This document shows positions 1 to 15,143 of a DNA stretch of 64,000 nucleotides, piece by piece. The notes below the pieces were generated by a model that searched no databases, was not told the DNA's origin, and worked only from the letters and a program-made list of their open reading frames with translations. Every line of letters begins with the position of its first letter. Within the stretch, counting starts at the first letter, position 1. Origin of the DNA: Paguma larvata. Its lineage: Eukaryota; Chordata; Mammalia; Carnivora; Viverridae. Both the position numbers and the translations under genes were made by a program. The stretch covers positions 21,229,957-21,293,956 of the forward strand of contig CM057835.1 in the NCBI GenBank assembly GCA_030068075.1, read 5' to 3'.

Positions 1-1694
1 TTACTGGATAACTTGAGAGTAAATAATTCATTGACATCCACTACGCCAACAGGATCCTAACTTAACTGCTTACACGTTTGCAAATGTGGCTACTGAAACC
101 TTGTACTTGTGACACCTAACGCATTGACTCTTGATACTTTCTGGCTGGTCTGTTCACTGAGTGGTGACTTGGAGCTACAGTTAGCTTCCTTCTTTTGGAA
201 AGGCAACTTCTTAACCAATGTGCCCCCCCCCAATAAACTAAAACAACAACAATAAAACTTTTCCTTAGCTATTAGAAGAGATTAACAATACAAGTAATAT
301 AAATCAGCAAAAATATTTTAATTTCCATTCACCACCACTTATATAATGTGGCTAAATCTTTCTGCTGCATATGTAAAATCTTAAGAATGTAGAACATCTG
401 TGCTTTCAGGCATTATGTGCGTGTGTGTGAGAAAGAGAGGGAGGCAGGGAGGCAGCAGTCCAGCACTGTGTATATAGCATTATGGTGTTACATATATATG
501 TTATTGATAGGACTTCCCTACAGTATGATGACTTTTTTAAATGCCATTGATCCTCTTGACCTGTGTACATATTTCACCTGTTATAGTACACACATCTCGA
601 TATTTCTCCCAAACTTACTTTCTGGAGAGCAAAACAAGTCATTAACTCAGTTTAATTTAGTGGATTATGTTTACTTTATTTCCTAAGTCACTAATTGCTA
701 GAGTGGGAATAGCTAACTGTATATAAAAGACTACGTGGAAACTTCATTAGGCTTATGTAAATATCCATTAACAGTGGCCAGTGGCTGGAATAGGTCATTG
801 TGTGTGCTTCAGTGAGGAGCAGATTGTTATGGCTGCCAAGAGTAACTCTCAGCCACAAGCCTGTGGACAGACCAAAGCTGAACAGCTGGCCATATGAGCC
901 CACGATGTGCCTCAAAATACATGGTGGCCGTTTATTGTTGAAACTTAAACAGAGAGGGCTATGTTCTTCCCACCATGGTCAGCCTCATTGCTGAATTTAT
1001 ATTTATAGCTGGCCTCTCCACCATCTGTGCATATGGCCTACACTGCATCTCGGAGGAGCTGGAGAAGCATTGTACGAAGACCCGAATTAAGAGCCAGGAA
1101 AAAGCAGTCCATCACTTATAAGGGTGTGTGTGTAAAACAGTCACAACAGTGTCCTGCCAAGCTTTCAGATTTTTATCTTCATTTTCTTTTATTTTCTATT
1201 CTAATCTGTCGCCAAATACAATAAACACTGATGACGAGTGCAGAATCCACTGACAATATTTTACCCTCTACTTGGAAGAATGAATTAACCAGGTTCACAG
1301 AGGCTTGCCCCAGTGAGGAGGGAAATGACTCACCTGCTAAGGGGAGCCTTGCTTTGTATGGTGACTTAGACATAAATGACTCAGGGCCCAGGTGGAATAC
1401 AAGATACTTGTAATAAATGGCTACCTGTTGAAATCAGAGCTTGCTGGGGAAAGTGGAGCTGGATGCTTATAACTGGTTTATTGAATGAGCTGAACTGCTA
1501 GAAAATTAAGAGGAAACAGTTTCATTTTTATCCTGTGATCCACTTTCATACACACCTTGTCAGATCTATTTCCTATCCCTGATAGCAATTTGGGTCACTC
1601 CTTTGGTCCTCGGGTCAGCTTACAATATCTTAAAAGCCTATCTTCAGGTAGTAAAAACAACAAACAATAACCATGCACATGTGTGCACGTGTGC

Positions 1695-1719
1695 ACACAC
1701 ACATACACACACACACATC
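1695..1719. repeat. imperfect (CA)n microsatellite
   Basis: Alternating CA with one TA interruption, preceded by a purine/pyrimidine-alternating stretch (catgtgtgcacgtgtgc). Intronic. Confidence 0.8.
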
Positions 1720-2288
1720 TAAAACAAAACATCAATCTAATGTTCAATTTAAAGTTTCTTCCCACTTATCAGAGTAGACCGGAGACCAAAGTGAAGAAGA
1801 GCTTGTGGGACTGCCTGTCAATTGTTTTTGCAGTCTCTTAGATCTATTTTTTTCTCCTCTAGTTAGGGCTTCTCCAGGGTCAGACAGCCAGGAGAGGATG
1901 GATTTGCTCTCAAAATGGAAGGCATCCATGAGCCTCTTTTTTGTGAGGCAGCTCTGTGGGTTCTTCAGAGACTCCCAAACTCCCCTTGGGAATGTGCTCA
2001 CTGGACTCTGCATGGTCTACCTGGCCAATGGGCCAGCTCCCGTGTCTCTCTTCTGATTGGCGAGCCTCAGCGGGCAGGACCTCTCAGGCATAATCCTTCA
2101 AAATTACTTCAGCCCTGCTATCTTCAAGTGCAACTCACATCTTTGTTCATTCCCAAGGTGGAAAGAGAGCTTCTCCCTACAGCTGCCTTCCCCTTTCTTT
2201 TCCCAGAATCCTTGGGGACAGTCCCAGACAACTTATAGCTTGTGTAATTTGTCCAGTTCTCATTTTTACAGCCAATTTCTAGTAAAAG

Positions 2289-2290
<2 letters not shown>

Positions 2291-2328
<38 letters not shown>
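2291..2328. repeat. (AC)19 microsatellite
   Basis: Uninterrupted AC dinucleotide run of 38 bases, likely length-polymorphic. The His-Thr and Cys-Val repeats in the overlapping open frames come from this tract and are not protein. Confidence 0.95.
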
Positions 2329-2332
<4 letters not shown>

Positions 2333-3640
2333 ACACATAATCTGTTCAAGAGGTTTTCTTGGTGTCTCCACAACTTGACTTGTGTGGAAGGGAAAGTGCC
2401 GTGATTATCTCTAATCCTATGGATTCTACCACTTCAAAGAATCCTCCATTCCTATGGGCGATTGTAGGGAATGGTCACTGGGTGTGTTTGGTCAGTGTCA
2501 ACAAGCCTTAGGAGAAACTATTTCACCCCTAGTTTTAGAAACATTGGGCTGCTTATCCAGTATTTTCCTCAGCTTTATGGCCATAGCTGAAAATCAAGAT
2601 TAACTAGAATTCTCTTGTTTTGCGACTTGTGATAGCAACCAGTATTAGCATAAATGTGGCCATACTGTCATTACTAATGAGATGGTGCACAGTTCTTAAA
2701 GCCTGGCTCACATTAGAGACTGATTTTAGATGTTCCTTTTCTCCTACTTATCCCTCACTGTTTCAGCGGAAGAGAATGTACTTTGTCACACAAATAATGT
2801 TACGCGAACACTTAAAGCACATTAAATGGAGGGAAAAGAAATAGTCCATCAGTGAAATTGGCTATCTTGAATGAGAGTTAATTATCCCTTTTAATCCCTA
2901 GATAATTCCTTTAGTTCCTTTACTCATCTGGGACTGTTGTTATAGGGTTGCTTTTTTGTTTCAAATAAGAAAAACATGGAAATTCATCATCACGAGCATT
3001 ATTAGTAGAGTCCAAGAGCCTTCAGATGATTGGTTACGGATATGCAATGTATAAGGCCTTCATAGACACATTTTAAATGATAGAAGCTTAAGAAAGACTT
3101 TGTCTCATACATTTTGGTTACTTTCTATTAAACTTACTGCAGGGAAAGAGTGAGACAAGAGTGGTGAGTCATGTCAAGAGGGAGGAAATTGGTCTTGAAG
3201 AATTGAAAGCAACATAAATGACAGGTGGTAAGAAAACTTCATTGGAAGATATTAGTATTTTAAAGTATTTGGATCTATTTAAACAAATTTACCATTTCTG
3301 TTTTTTAAAAAAAATGAATATTTTGGACTTTCTTTAGTGATACAACAATTCAGAGCAGCTGACCAGTTTGTTTTTTCCTTTTCTTTTCTTTTTTCCTGAC
3401 AGGATTTTTGTTATTTGGGGGATATTATAAGACATATGTAAAATAGAGTTATGATAGTTTTGAATGCACCACCATATTAAACTTCCAAAAGACTAAAGGA
3501 CAAAATAAAATAAAAACTTTGTAAATTATTGAACAAAAGATATTTCATCAAAATCTATTTATAAAAAATAGAAAAATGGTTTTACTTTCAAGTGATTATT
3601 TCTACTATTTTTCTGCCAATTTCCACTGATTCAAGACCAT

Positions 3641-3845
3641 ATATCTATATCTATATCTATCTATCTATATAGAGAGAAGTAATATATATAATATATATCT
3701 ATAATATATATAAATGTTATATATATACAACATATATATTTATACATATTTATTTATATAAATATTTTTATATAAAAGGGGAAATATTATATATATACTA
3801 AAAGGGGAAAAATGTATATTAATATATATACATATATATTCTATA
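3641..3845. repeat. AT-rich compound simple repeat
   Basis: TATCTA units pass into TATA and ATATAT runs, with two copies of a short aaaaggggaaa element near 3773 and 3800. No gene signal. Confidence 0.85.
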
Positions 3846-4143
3846 TTTACCTGAATACTAGAAGAAAGGCAGGCCACAAAAGAGGGGATAAGGTAGTAAT
3901 TTAGTGATTGTTATCTTGACAACCAGAAACACCTACTGTTCATGAGTGTCTCTCTGGATGGAGATACACACGTAGTTTTCTAGAAAGAATATGTCATCAA
4001 TACGTAAATGCACACTTTGATAAACTAAATAATTAAATAATTTCCAATTGACTTTGAGAGACAGGGAAAACAATACGGATTTTACAAGTGGAGCATGCAT
4101 AATGATAGCTACCGGTCCCAGAGCAAAGATCCCCTCATCTTAC

Positions 4144-4264
4144 CAGGCTTAGGGACAATGAGCTGTGCGCTGGTCTGGGCATTTCCAGCCTCATTTTCAG
4201 CTACACATTGATAAAAGCCTTCATCTGACTTTACCACTCCAAGGATTCGTAAGTTGCTTCCTCC
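4144..4264 (-). CDS. DCC: DCC netrin receptor, exon encoding second half of Ig domain 4
   Basis: On the minus strand this 121-nt exon encodes 40 codons plus one base, from [16 protein letters not shown] to [10 protein letters not shown]. It completes Ig domain 4: the D-x-G-x-Y-x-C signature (DEGFYQC) holds the second disulfide cysteine, and the domain ends in the linker towards the first fibronectin III domain. The acceptor is a strong pyrimidine tract ending ttctccctag (AG at 4266-4265). The donor is CCTG|gtaaga (4143-4138), close to consensus. It joins in frame to the exon at 6897-7051 as QIV-GGSN with an internal phase-0 intron. The final single base starts the codon completed by the next exon, which lies left of the window. 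The product is extracellular; this domain sits between the netrin-distal Ig domains and the FN3 stalk. Confidence 0.95.
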
Positions 4265-7181
<2,917 letters not shown>

Positions 7182-8199
7182 TTATTATACAGAAACCACT
7201 GTAGAATGTATCTTCCCTCTCCCAAACACAGTAAAACAGTTGTAGTTAGTGGTGTTTTGCTGCAGGAAAGAAGAAAAAAAAAAACACTTTTGGAGAAAAT
7301 ATTATATAGGTAGTAAACATTCTGAATACCTGAGTATTTGTATCCAGTTGACTTACATAAAGGATACTAAACAGTTCATAAAACTATGGAAACTTCGCTT
7401 GATAAAGTAAACAAAGGGAAGTTGATGAATCTGAGAAAACCCAGAGTGCAAGAGAAGAAAGCTTGGTGTCTCTGTAATTCTAGAATTTCACTGGGATTTA
7501 GTTAATGTGATGGACTCATTCCCTGTTAAAACTGGCTGTGGTGATAGGCACAAAAAAAATGACTATTACCTTTACTGTGGACACATTCCTATTGTCTTAG
7601 CAATTACCTATTGTGGCACATAACCATGCTGCATTATTTTCCCAGCATGATATGTGATATACTAATTTAATTTAATGTCTTAATTGCCATAATACTAGTT
7701 ACTCTATGATGGAAATTTGTAATTGAAAGAAAATTACAAATAAAATATAACACACCTTTGCTAATGAATCTCTCGGGCTTGGTCCCTCAAAACGCTGCCT
7801 ACGAGAGGTAAATTTTAAAAAGAAACATTCATTCTCCTCCATTGGGGATCTTAAAGTGATGTCAGATTTGAATATTCATCTTGCCTTGAGACTCAGGTTA
7901 AATTCACAGTGAAATAGCAGCCTTGATCTCGTTTTCACATAGGACATGAACATGCATTTTTAGTTGCCATTTTTAAAGTTAGATTGCATTTTTTGTCATT
8001 GCTGTTGCTATGCTCAGTGAGTCAAGAGTACTAATTTTTGCTCACTTAACACCATATTTTGCTCTCTCCAATCGCCATCGGCTCTTTCAAACCATCCCTG
8101 ACTTCACAGTCAACTTGCAAACTTAGATGATGATTCTAGAAAAATAGGAGAGCGAGTGGAAAGTGTCCCAGATTCAAATCTTAGTTTTTCTACTGAAGA

Positions 8200-8272
8200 T
8201 CTCAGGAATCTCAGTCTCTCTCTTCCTCCTTTTCTCTCTCCTTCTCTCTCTCTCTCTCCCTCCTCCCTCCCT
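8200..8272. repeat. CT-rich low-complexity tract
   Basis: Runs of CTCT and CCTCC between unique sequences. It explains the Arg/Glu-rich open frame on the minus strand (8110-8328), which is not a gene. Confidence 0.85.
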
Positions 8273-8649
8273 CTGTACCTTATTTTCCTGATTTTTAAAT
8301 AAATATTTGGACCTCTAACACTAAGCAACTTTAAAATTCTTTAATCTTTCACATGGGCAAATTGATTTAGATGAATCAGCTGGGATGCATTAATATTCAC
8401 AGTAAACATATGGAAAATATGTGTCAGCTTTTCTAAAGAGAACGTATACCCATTATATATAGAGTTGAAATTATTTATTTATAATTGATAATATTAGTAA
8501 GATACTGGTTTTATCCCTTAACCCAAATCACTGACAATGAACCAAAAGGCATCAGAAACATTTCTTGAATGACTCTCTATCTCTAAGCAAATATATTAGT
8601 TGTCTGTGGGATTCTGTTCTTGATTTTATTATAGATTTTGATCGAGTAT

Positions 8650-8875
8650 TTATTTACACAAATAGCCAATATTTATTGTAGGCTGACCATTTATAATTTA
8701 TTAGTCTAAGTACTTTATATTTATTATATTCACCACAGCTCTCTGAGGCTCTATGATTCCCATTTTACAAAGACACTGAGATACAAGGAGTTGTAGTAAC
8801 TTTCTCCAAATCACACAACTTGTAGACTATGGAGCCAGACAGTCTGACTCCCCTGCCTACATTATGAACTACTTT
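8650..8875 (-). repeat. MIR SINE
   Basis: It contains the reverse-complement MIR core: 'cccattttacaaagacactgagatacaaggagttg', 'aaatcacacaacttgtagac' and 'gagccagacagtctgactcc'. This is an ancient mammal-wide tRNA-derived SINE, in the same orientation as DCC transcription. Confidence 0.8.
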
Positions 8876-9237
8876 GTAATAATTATCTCTTTTGCCACTT
8901 GAAAATGCAGATAGGAGAATAACTCATTAACATTCCTGAAGTCTCAGAGATAATGGAGATAAGTATTTAGAGCTATTAAAAATATATAACACCATGTTGT
9001 CTATTCTTCTTCCCCCTTTAAGACCTTCTAACCTGGGGCCATTAAGTTTCCTAAGTCTGACCATTCTTAGTGTTCACTTTCACCAGAACTCCTGATATCA
9101 CTTAGGCCTATTTCAGAGTTTTCAAATTGTGAGTGACATCCATTAGTGGAATGGGAAATTCATTTTTGGAGTTGAAACTAAAATTTAAATATATAGATGC
9201 ATATAAATATGTACATATACAGATATACACATATGTC

Positions 9238-11565
9238 CAATTATACTTCAATTTATTGTACTTCATTTGAGCTCTACTTTATTGTGCTTCCCAGACCCCA
9301 GATTTTTTTACAAATTGAGGGTTTTGTGGCCATTCAGCATTGAGCAAGCCTACTGGCACCAGTTTTCCAACATTTACTCTCTTCATATCTCTGTGTCATA
9401 TTTTGGTAATTGTTGCAATATTTCAAAGTTTTTCATTATTATTATGTTTTTATGGTCATCTATGATCAGTGATCTCTGATGTCATATTGTAATTATTTGG
9501 GGGTGCTCTGAACCACATGCATGTAAGATGGTGAACTTAATGAATAAATGTTGTATGTGTTCTGACTGTTCCACAGACCAGCCACCCTGCTATACTTCTC
9601 CTTCCTCTTGGGCTTCTTTATTCCCTAAGACACAGAAATATTGAAATTAGGCCAGTTAATAACCCTATAATGGCCTGTAAGTGTTCATGTGAAAGGAAGA
9701 GTCACTCATGTCTCTACCTTTAAATCAACAGCTAGAAGTGATTAAGCTTAGTCAAGAAGGCATGCTGAAAGATGAGATAGCCCCAAAGACTGGATCTTTT
9801 GTGTGAAACATTCAACTTGTGGGTGCAAATCAAAAGTTCTTGAAGGAAGTTAAAAGCTTTACTTCAATGAACACACATGTGATAAGAAAGTGATAAAGTC
9901 TTATCACTGATATGGAGAACGTTTGAGAGATCTGGATAGAAAATCAAACCAGCCACAGCATTCCCTTAACCAAACACTAATATAGAGAAAGGCCTCACTC
10001 TCCTCAACTCTGTGAAGGCTGAGAGAGGTGACAAAGCTATAGGGGAAAACTTTGAAGCTAGTAGAGGTTATTTCATGAGGTTTAAGGAAGGAAGCCATCT
10101 CTACAACATAGAGGCGCAAGGACAAACAACAAGCGGTGATGTAGAAGCTACAGTGAGTTATACAGAATATCTAGCTAAAATCGTTAATGAAAGTATCTAC
10201 ATTAAACGACAGATTTTCAATGTAAACAAAACTGCTTTATATTGGAAGAAGATGCCATCTAGGACTTTCATAGCTAGTGAGGAGAAGTCAATCCTGGCTT
10301 CAAAGCTTCAAAGGACAGGTTTACTCTCTTCTTAGGGGCTGATGCAGCTGGTGACTTGAAGTTGAAGCCAATGCTCATTTGCCATTCTAAAAATCCTATA
10401 ACCCTTAAGAATTATTCAATCTAATCTGCCTATGCCCTATAAATGAAACAGTCTGGATGACAGCACATCTGTTAACAACTTCGCTTACCGAATATTTTAA
10501 ACATGTTAAGAAAAAAAGATTTCTCTGAAAATATTACTGCTCTTTGACAATGCACCTGGTCACCCAAGAGGTCTGATGGAGATGTACAATGAGATTAATA
10601 TATTCATGCCTGCTAATACAACATCCATTCTGCAGTCCATGGATCAATGAGTAATTTTAACTTTCAAGTCTTATTTAAGAAATACATTTTTTAAGGCTAT
10701 AACTACCATAGATAGTGCCTCCTCTGAAAGATCTGGGCAGTGTCAACTGAAAATCTTTTGGAAAGTATTCATCATTCTAGATGCCATTAATAAAATTTGT
10801 GAATCATGGGAAGATGCCAAAATACCATTACTAACAAGAGTGTGGAAGACTTTGATTCCAACCTTCATGGATGACTTGGAGGGACTCAAGACCTCAGTGG
10901 AGGAAGGAATAGTAGATGCGGTGGAAACAGCGAGAGAACTAGAATAGGAAGTGGAGCTTGAAAATGTGATTGAACTGCCACAAAATTATGATAAAATTTG
11001 AATAGAAGAGAAGTTGCTTCTTATAGATGGGCAAAGAAAGTGGTTTCTTGAGATGGAGTCTACTCCCAGTGAAGATGTTTTGAAGACTGTTTAGAATATT
11101 ACATAAACTTAGTTGATAAAGCAGCCTGAGGGTTTGAGAAGACTGACTCCAATTTTGAAAGAAGTTTCTCTGTGGGTAAAATGCTATCAAATAGCATCAC
11201 ATGCTACAGAGAAATTATGAACGAAAGGAAAAATCAATTGTTGCAGAAAACTTCATTGTTGTCTTATTTGAAGATATTTCCACAGCCACTCTAGCCTTCA
11301 GCAACCATCACCTTGATCAGTAAGTAGCTATCAACATCAAGGGAAGACCCTCCACCAGAAAGAAAGATTATAACCCACTGAAAGCTCAGGTGATGGTTAC
11401 CATTAAAGATGAAGGTATGTAGTGTACAGTTTTTTTTAGACTTAATGCTATTTTATACTTAATAAGTTACAGCATTGTGTAAACATACTTTTTACATGCA
11501 GTAGGAAACCAAAAGATTAATTTGACTCACTTTATTGCAATACTCACTTTATTATGGGGTCTGGG
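9238..11565 (+). mobile_element. Tigger1 DNA transposon (pogo/Tc1-mariner group), nearly full length, dead
   Basis: The left end has the Tigger terminal pattern (tttattgtgcttc) and the right end its partner (gactcactttattgcaatactcactttattatggggtctggg). The interior follows the Tigger1 order: 'ttgaaattaggccagttaataaccctataatggcc', then a transposase remnant, then the 3' untranslated part. At about 2.3 kb it is close to the usual 2.4 kb. The last roughly 30 bases of the right inverted repeat are missing and give way to an AT repeat; the left end looks partly duplicated. The copy is widely mutated, as expected for an element active in early mammals. Confidence 0.88.
9674..11005 (+). pseudogene. 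Tigger1 transposase remnant
   Basis: This is a decayed pogo-family transposase (CENP-B/JRK relatives) with an N-terminal DNA-binding part and a DDE/D catalytic core. The longest intact piece (10012-10335, 107 aa) covers the start of the core. Its motif reads [17 protein letters not shown], where the family has FNVDET, so the first catalytic Asp is Asn (codon 10225-10227) and the following Glu is Lys. A frameshift follows near 10295. The second catalytic Asp is still readable at about 10543-10575 ([13 protein letters not shown]). Stops occur near 10650 and 10945, and the frame ends near 11000. It cannot make active enzyme. Confidence 0.85.
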
Positions 11566-11693
11566 AGAAAAATATATATATATATACATATAAGAGAGAT
11601 ATGCATATATATGAGTGTAATCATATATACATATACATGCTTATAAATATATTTTACTATTGAGAATACAAAAAGATAAGTCCAGTTGGAGAA

Positions 11694-11729
<36 letters not shown>

Positions 11730-11760
11730 AGACACACACACACATATATATAGTGAGAAA
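11566..11760. repeat. compound TA / CA microsatellite
   Basis: TA runs (11568-11590 and onward), then an AC tract at 11696-11724 and a second AC/AT tract to about 11752. It starts exactly where the Tigger1 right end is lost. Confidence 0.85.
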
Positions 11761-11799
11761 GATATGCCTATTTATTGACTGAATGATGTAACTTGAGGT

Positions 11800-11824
11800 A
11801 CGTGTGTGTGTGTGTATCTATCTA
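11800..11824. repeat. short (GT)n / TATC tract
   Basis: Alternating GT followed by tatctatcta. Low-complexity intronic DNA. Confidence 0.7.
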
Positions 11825-14306
11825 GGGAGTAGGGGTGGAGTGAAGAGTAGAACAGGAATCAAAGAGTATAGAAGAAGAGAAAGGAAGATAGATGAATTAT
11901 AAATCTATACTCAACAAGAGCAAAGAAAAGAGAAGTTTCAAGAACCCACATAATGGGGCCAGACTGTCCAAAGCTGGTCATGGTGAATTTTTAAAACATT
12001 CTGTTTTATTGATTAATGAAATATAGTGACTTCTGATTAGTTAATGGAACAATTTGACTTAAGAATATAATTATAATTGTAAAACAGTAAACACCAAAGA
12101 TGTGTCAATATTTTTTTCCTAATTCCAAAAATGCATATGAGTCATGATCTATAATGTGTGATCTTTCTCTTATTTCTTAGGCTTTCAGCATTACCCTGGA
12201 TACCTCATCTTCACTGGCTGCCTTAATATCTTCATTTCTATATTAGGTTTTCTGACTTTCACTATATACCAGACAGTAAGTGAGGAAGAAAAAGTAGCTT
12301 CCCTCACTTAAATGGGAAAGTTGTAGCATGAAACAATACCACACATTAGAAATGGGTCTAAATTTCACGTTTTCTGAAAATACACTGACTAACTTGGGAG
12401 GTGTTGTCAGTAATGGGTAATTTGGTGGTAGGACGAGGGCTAATGATTCTCTTCATATCTCAATGCCTCTTACAGTGCCTCACCCTCAGCACATGCTCAG
12501 CAATGATTTGCTGATGCTGCTTATAACTCAAGCAATAAAATATACACTTTCCCCTTTTGCTCTGGTAATATTAGTAGAAGATAATGAGGAAGAGTTTGGA
12601 CAATGCCATGGAAGTCACATAACTAACAAAATATTATTTTATTGTCCTGGGAAATAAAACAACAATGAATGGCTACTTGGAGAAAGGAGTAAGTATTTGT
12701 TATATTGGATACCTTTACAAAATATTCTTAAAACTCTTCCCTCTTTGAGCAAAAGGAATCAAAATAAATATAGAATTTAGGAGACAATCTTGAAAAGTTC
12801 TAAATATAAAAGTCTGGGTTGAATTAGAAATCATGTAAAAGGTTTTCAATCTTGCTTTAAATAATGCATAACCAAAACGCTACCTGATTTCTTGAAGCCA
12901 CTGTTCACATATCCCTTACAGAAATCCTGGGTTTCAATTTAACAATCCTACCTGGTCCTTTTCTAACCCTGTCTTTGATCATTCTGTTTTCTCTTCCTGA
13001 ACTGTTTTCCATTTTGTCTTAGAGTGTAGACATCCTACCTATTCTTCCTGAATCCACTTCTTGAAAAAGATTGCCTTAATTTTTCTTTTTGTAAAATTTC
13101 ATCTCCTTTTAGAAACCCCAGTGGTGTTTATTTTGGCTGATTTTAGGCACTTGATATGGCTACTTGGCAGCAGTTTGTAACTTGTTGGGGGAAGGGGCTC
13201 TGTCATACCAACATCAATTCAACCCATTGTTTAATATATGTTTGATGATGACACTATTCTGGGAGAGAGTGAACAAAAAAAGTTTACCCACTTTTTTCTC
13301 TTCTTATTTGACCCCTTTGTCTTTTTCTGTGATGAACAAACTAGAATCTGCTGCCTGGAATTTAGGATCTAGGCATAATCACAGTATGCTTTTCACAGCA
13401 CTAGAGTTCTATAGAATTCTCAACACAAATTGCAACTGGGATGGAAGAAGGAATATGAATTATCAGTCGCTGTGGGTAGGTGTCATCAGAATTTTCTGAT
13501 CATGGATCCTTACCTGGAATTACATTTCTCAGATGATACAATTTCTATTTATTCTCTAAAAGGTAACTCGAATACTCCTTTTCCCATGACATTTTTTTTG
13601 TCTTTGGTGAATCAGACAATGGATTTCCCTGCTTCTTGTAGTGCTTTCTCTCTATGGCTAGTTTTTATACTACTTATTATTTTAAGATATATTTCACATT
13701 TATCATTATTTAGCAATCACAGGATGATTCTAAAGATGGGATCTGAAGCATATGTTTTTCTCCGTTAATTTCAATATTACACAATAACCCCTCCCTCCCA
13801 CTCTCATGAAAGGAATAATTTTGCTACTTTAAAGTACTCGGTGGGTAGCAATTTCTTAATGACTAATAACAATGAAGTACTGTGAACTTTCCAGTTTATG
13901 AAATTGTGTCATTTACATAGTAATAATCCACTAATCTATTAATTATTAATCAATTAGTCCAGAGAATTGCATACAATGCAGCAACAATTTCAGGCAAGAT
14001 ACTAATTTTAGTTATACTGTCTTTGGATAGAATAAAAATTCATGACCAGAAAGAAATTACTCAAATTTCCCTCAGATGTTAGTTTCTCAGGATCTTCTAA
14101 AATACATACAGTATATGTATAAAAATATTTTTATTAGGTGGCTGAAGGAATAAGGAATAATGACCAAAAGTGACTAATAAGCAACAGAAATACAGAAAAA
14201 ATATGATTTGTTCTTGAAAGTGTTTATCATAATAGTCATTTAGAAATGACTAATACTTGAAAAAACCCTCTATACTGAAATCATTAGACTTGTATAACTA
14301 AATCTT
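11825..14306. other. unique-looking intronic DNA, no recognised element
   Basis: AT-rich sequence without SINE, L1 or simple-repeat blocks. Two overlapping open frames (13164-13499 and 13430-13768) are 111 and 112 codons long but show no conserved motif, domain or splice context, and I treat them as chance. The stretch near 12465-12515 resembles an L2/MIR tail only weakly. Confidence 0.55.
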
Positions 14307-14526
14307 TTATATTTAAAAAATTTTTTAAATGTTTATTCATTTTTGAGATAGAGACAGAGTGTGAGTAGGTGAGGGGTAGAAAGAGACAGAGATACAGAAT
14401 CCAAAGCAGGCTCGGGGCTCCAAGCTCTCAGCAAAGAGCCCCATGAGGGGCTTGAACACATTAACTGCAAGATTATGACCTGAGCCAAAGTCAGACACTT
14501 AAACGCCTAAGCCACCCAGATGACCC
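14307..14526 (-). mobile_element. carnivore tRNA-Lys SINE
   Basis: Reverse-strand SINE: tttttaaatgtttattcatttttgaga tail, then the middle, then the head ending gccacccagatgaccc. Imperfect target-site duplication tataactaaatctt / tataactagacctt (14293-14306 and 14527-14540, 12 of 14 matching). Fairly diverged. Confidence 0.92.
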
Positions 14527-14912
14527 TATAACTAGACCTTAAATTTGGATAAAAGTGTTCTGTAAATTTATTTGGTTTCCTCCTAAGAGTTTCTATGCTA
14601 TGACTAGTCATTTGAATTTGTAGAGTAAAATTTCTTTTGTAATATCAACCGAAAGTCATCACCAATACTCTAAATAGCATTTTGAGTTTTTTATTTCATA
14701 TGATAGATGTTTCACAAGAATTTTCAGGAATGTCCCATATCACTCCTTAATCGTTAGCCTTGGCTTCTAGTATTTTTATTTTTAGATAAGTTACTTGGCT
14801 GTTCTTTTCCAGTTGTTTAGGTATGTGATAAAATTACCTTGATTCCGAGAAGATTCTCTACATTCTAAAGATTTATGACAACTCTGAAATTGCAGAAAAT
14901 TCATTTTTAAAG

Positions 14913-15143
14913 TTTGTTTTGAGGCAGACAGAGAGAAAGACAGAGAGAGAGACAAAGAGACAGAGAGACAGAGAGAGAGAGAGAGCTGGGATGGGCAGAA
15001 GGAGAGGGAGAGAGAGACTCCCAAGTAGGTTTCGGCTGGCAGCACAGAGTCTAACAGCAGGGCTCAATTCTAGGAATTGTGAGATCATGAGCTGAGCTAA
15101 ACTCAAGATTTGGAGGCTTAAATGACAGCCACCCAGGTGTCCC
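14913..15143 (-). mobile_element. carnivore tRNA-Lys SINE
   Basis: Reverse-strand copy with an expanded GA tract (14930-15015) and a head ending ccacccaggtgtccc. The flanks share catttttaaag (14902-14912 and 15151-15161), a target-site duplication of at least 11 bases. The Ser/Leu-rich open frames across it are GA-tract artefacts. Confidence 0.92.

Larger units (their letters stand above)
1..4143 (-). other. DCC: DCC intron downstream of Ig4 (partial)
   Basis: This is the 5' part of the next DCC intron, which runs off the left edge. It contains two CA tracts (1695-1719 and 2291-2328) and a long AT-rich tract (3641-3845). I looked for the next exon (start of the first FN3 domain) on the minus strand and did not find it. 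The block at about 790-1410 has better base composition than its surroundings and several short open frames, but no protein I recognise. Confidence 0.75.

Noticed and set aside
1321..1345. Consensus-like splice donor on the minus strand
   Set aside because: The sequence upstream of it is not DCC-like, and no matching acceptor with a conserved reading frame was found. Kept only as part of an unexplained block.
1915..2238. 107-codon plus-strand open frame
   Set aside because: It overlaps other frames, has no recognisable domain or splice context, and lies in a DCC intron. Length alone is not unusual for chance at this scale.
13164..13768. Two overlapping frames of 111 and 112 codons
   Set aside because: They are mutually out of frame, without conserved motifs and of ordinary intronic composition.
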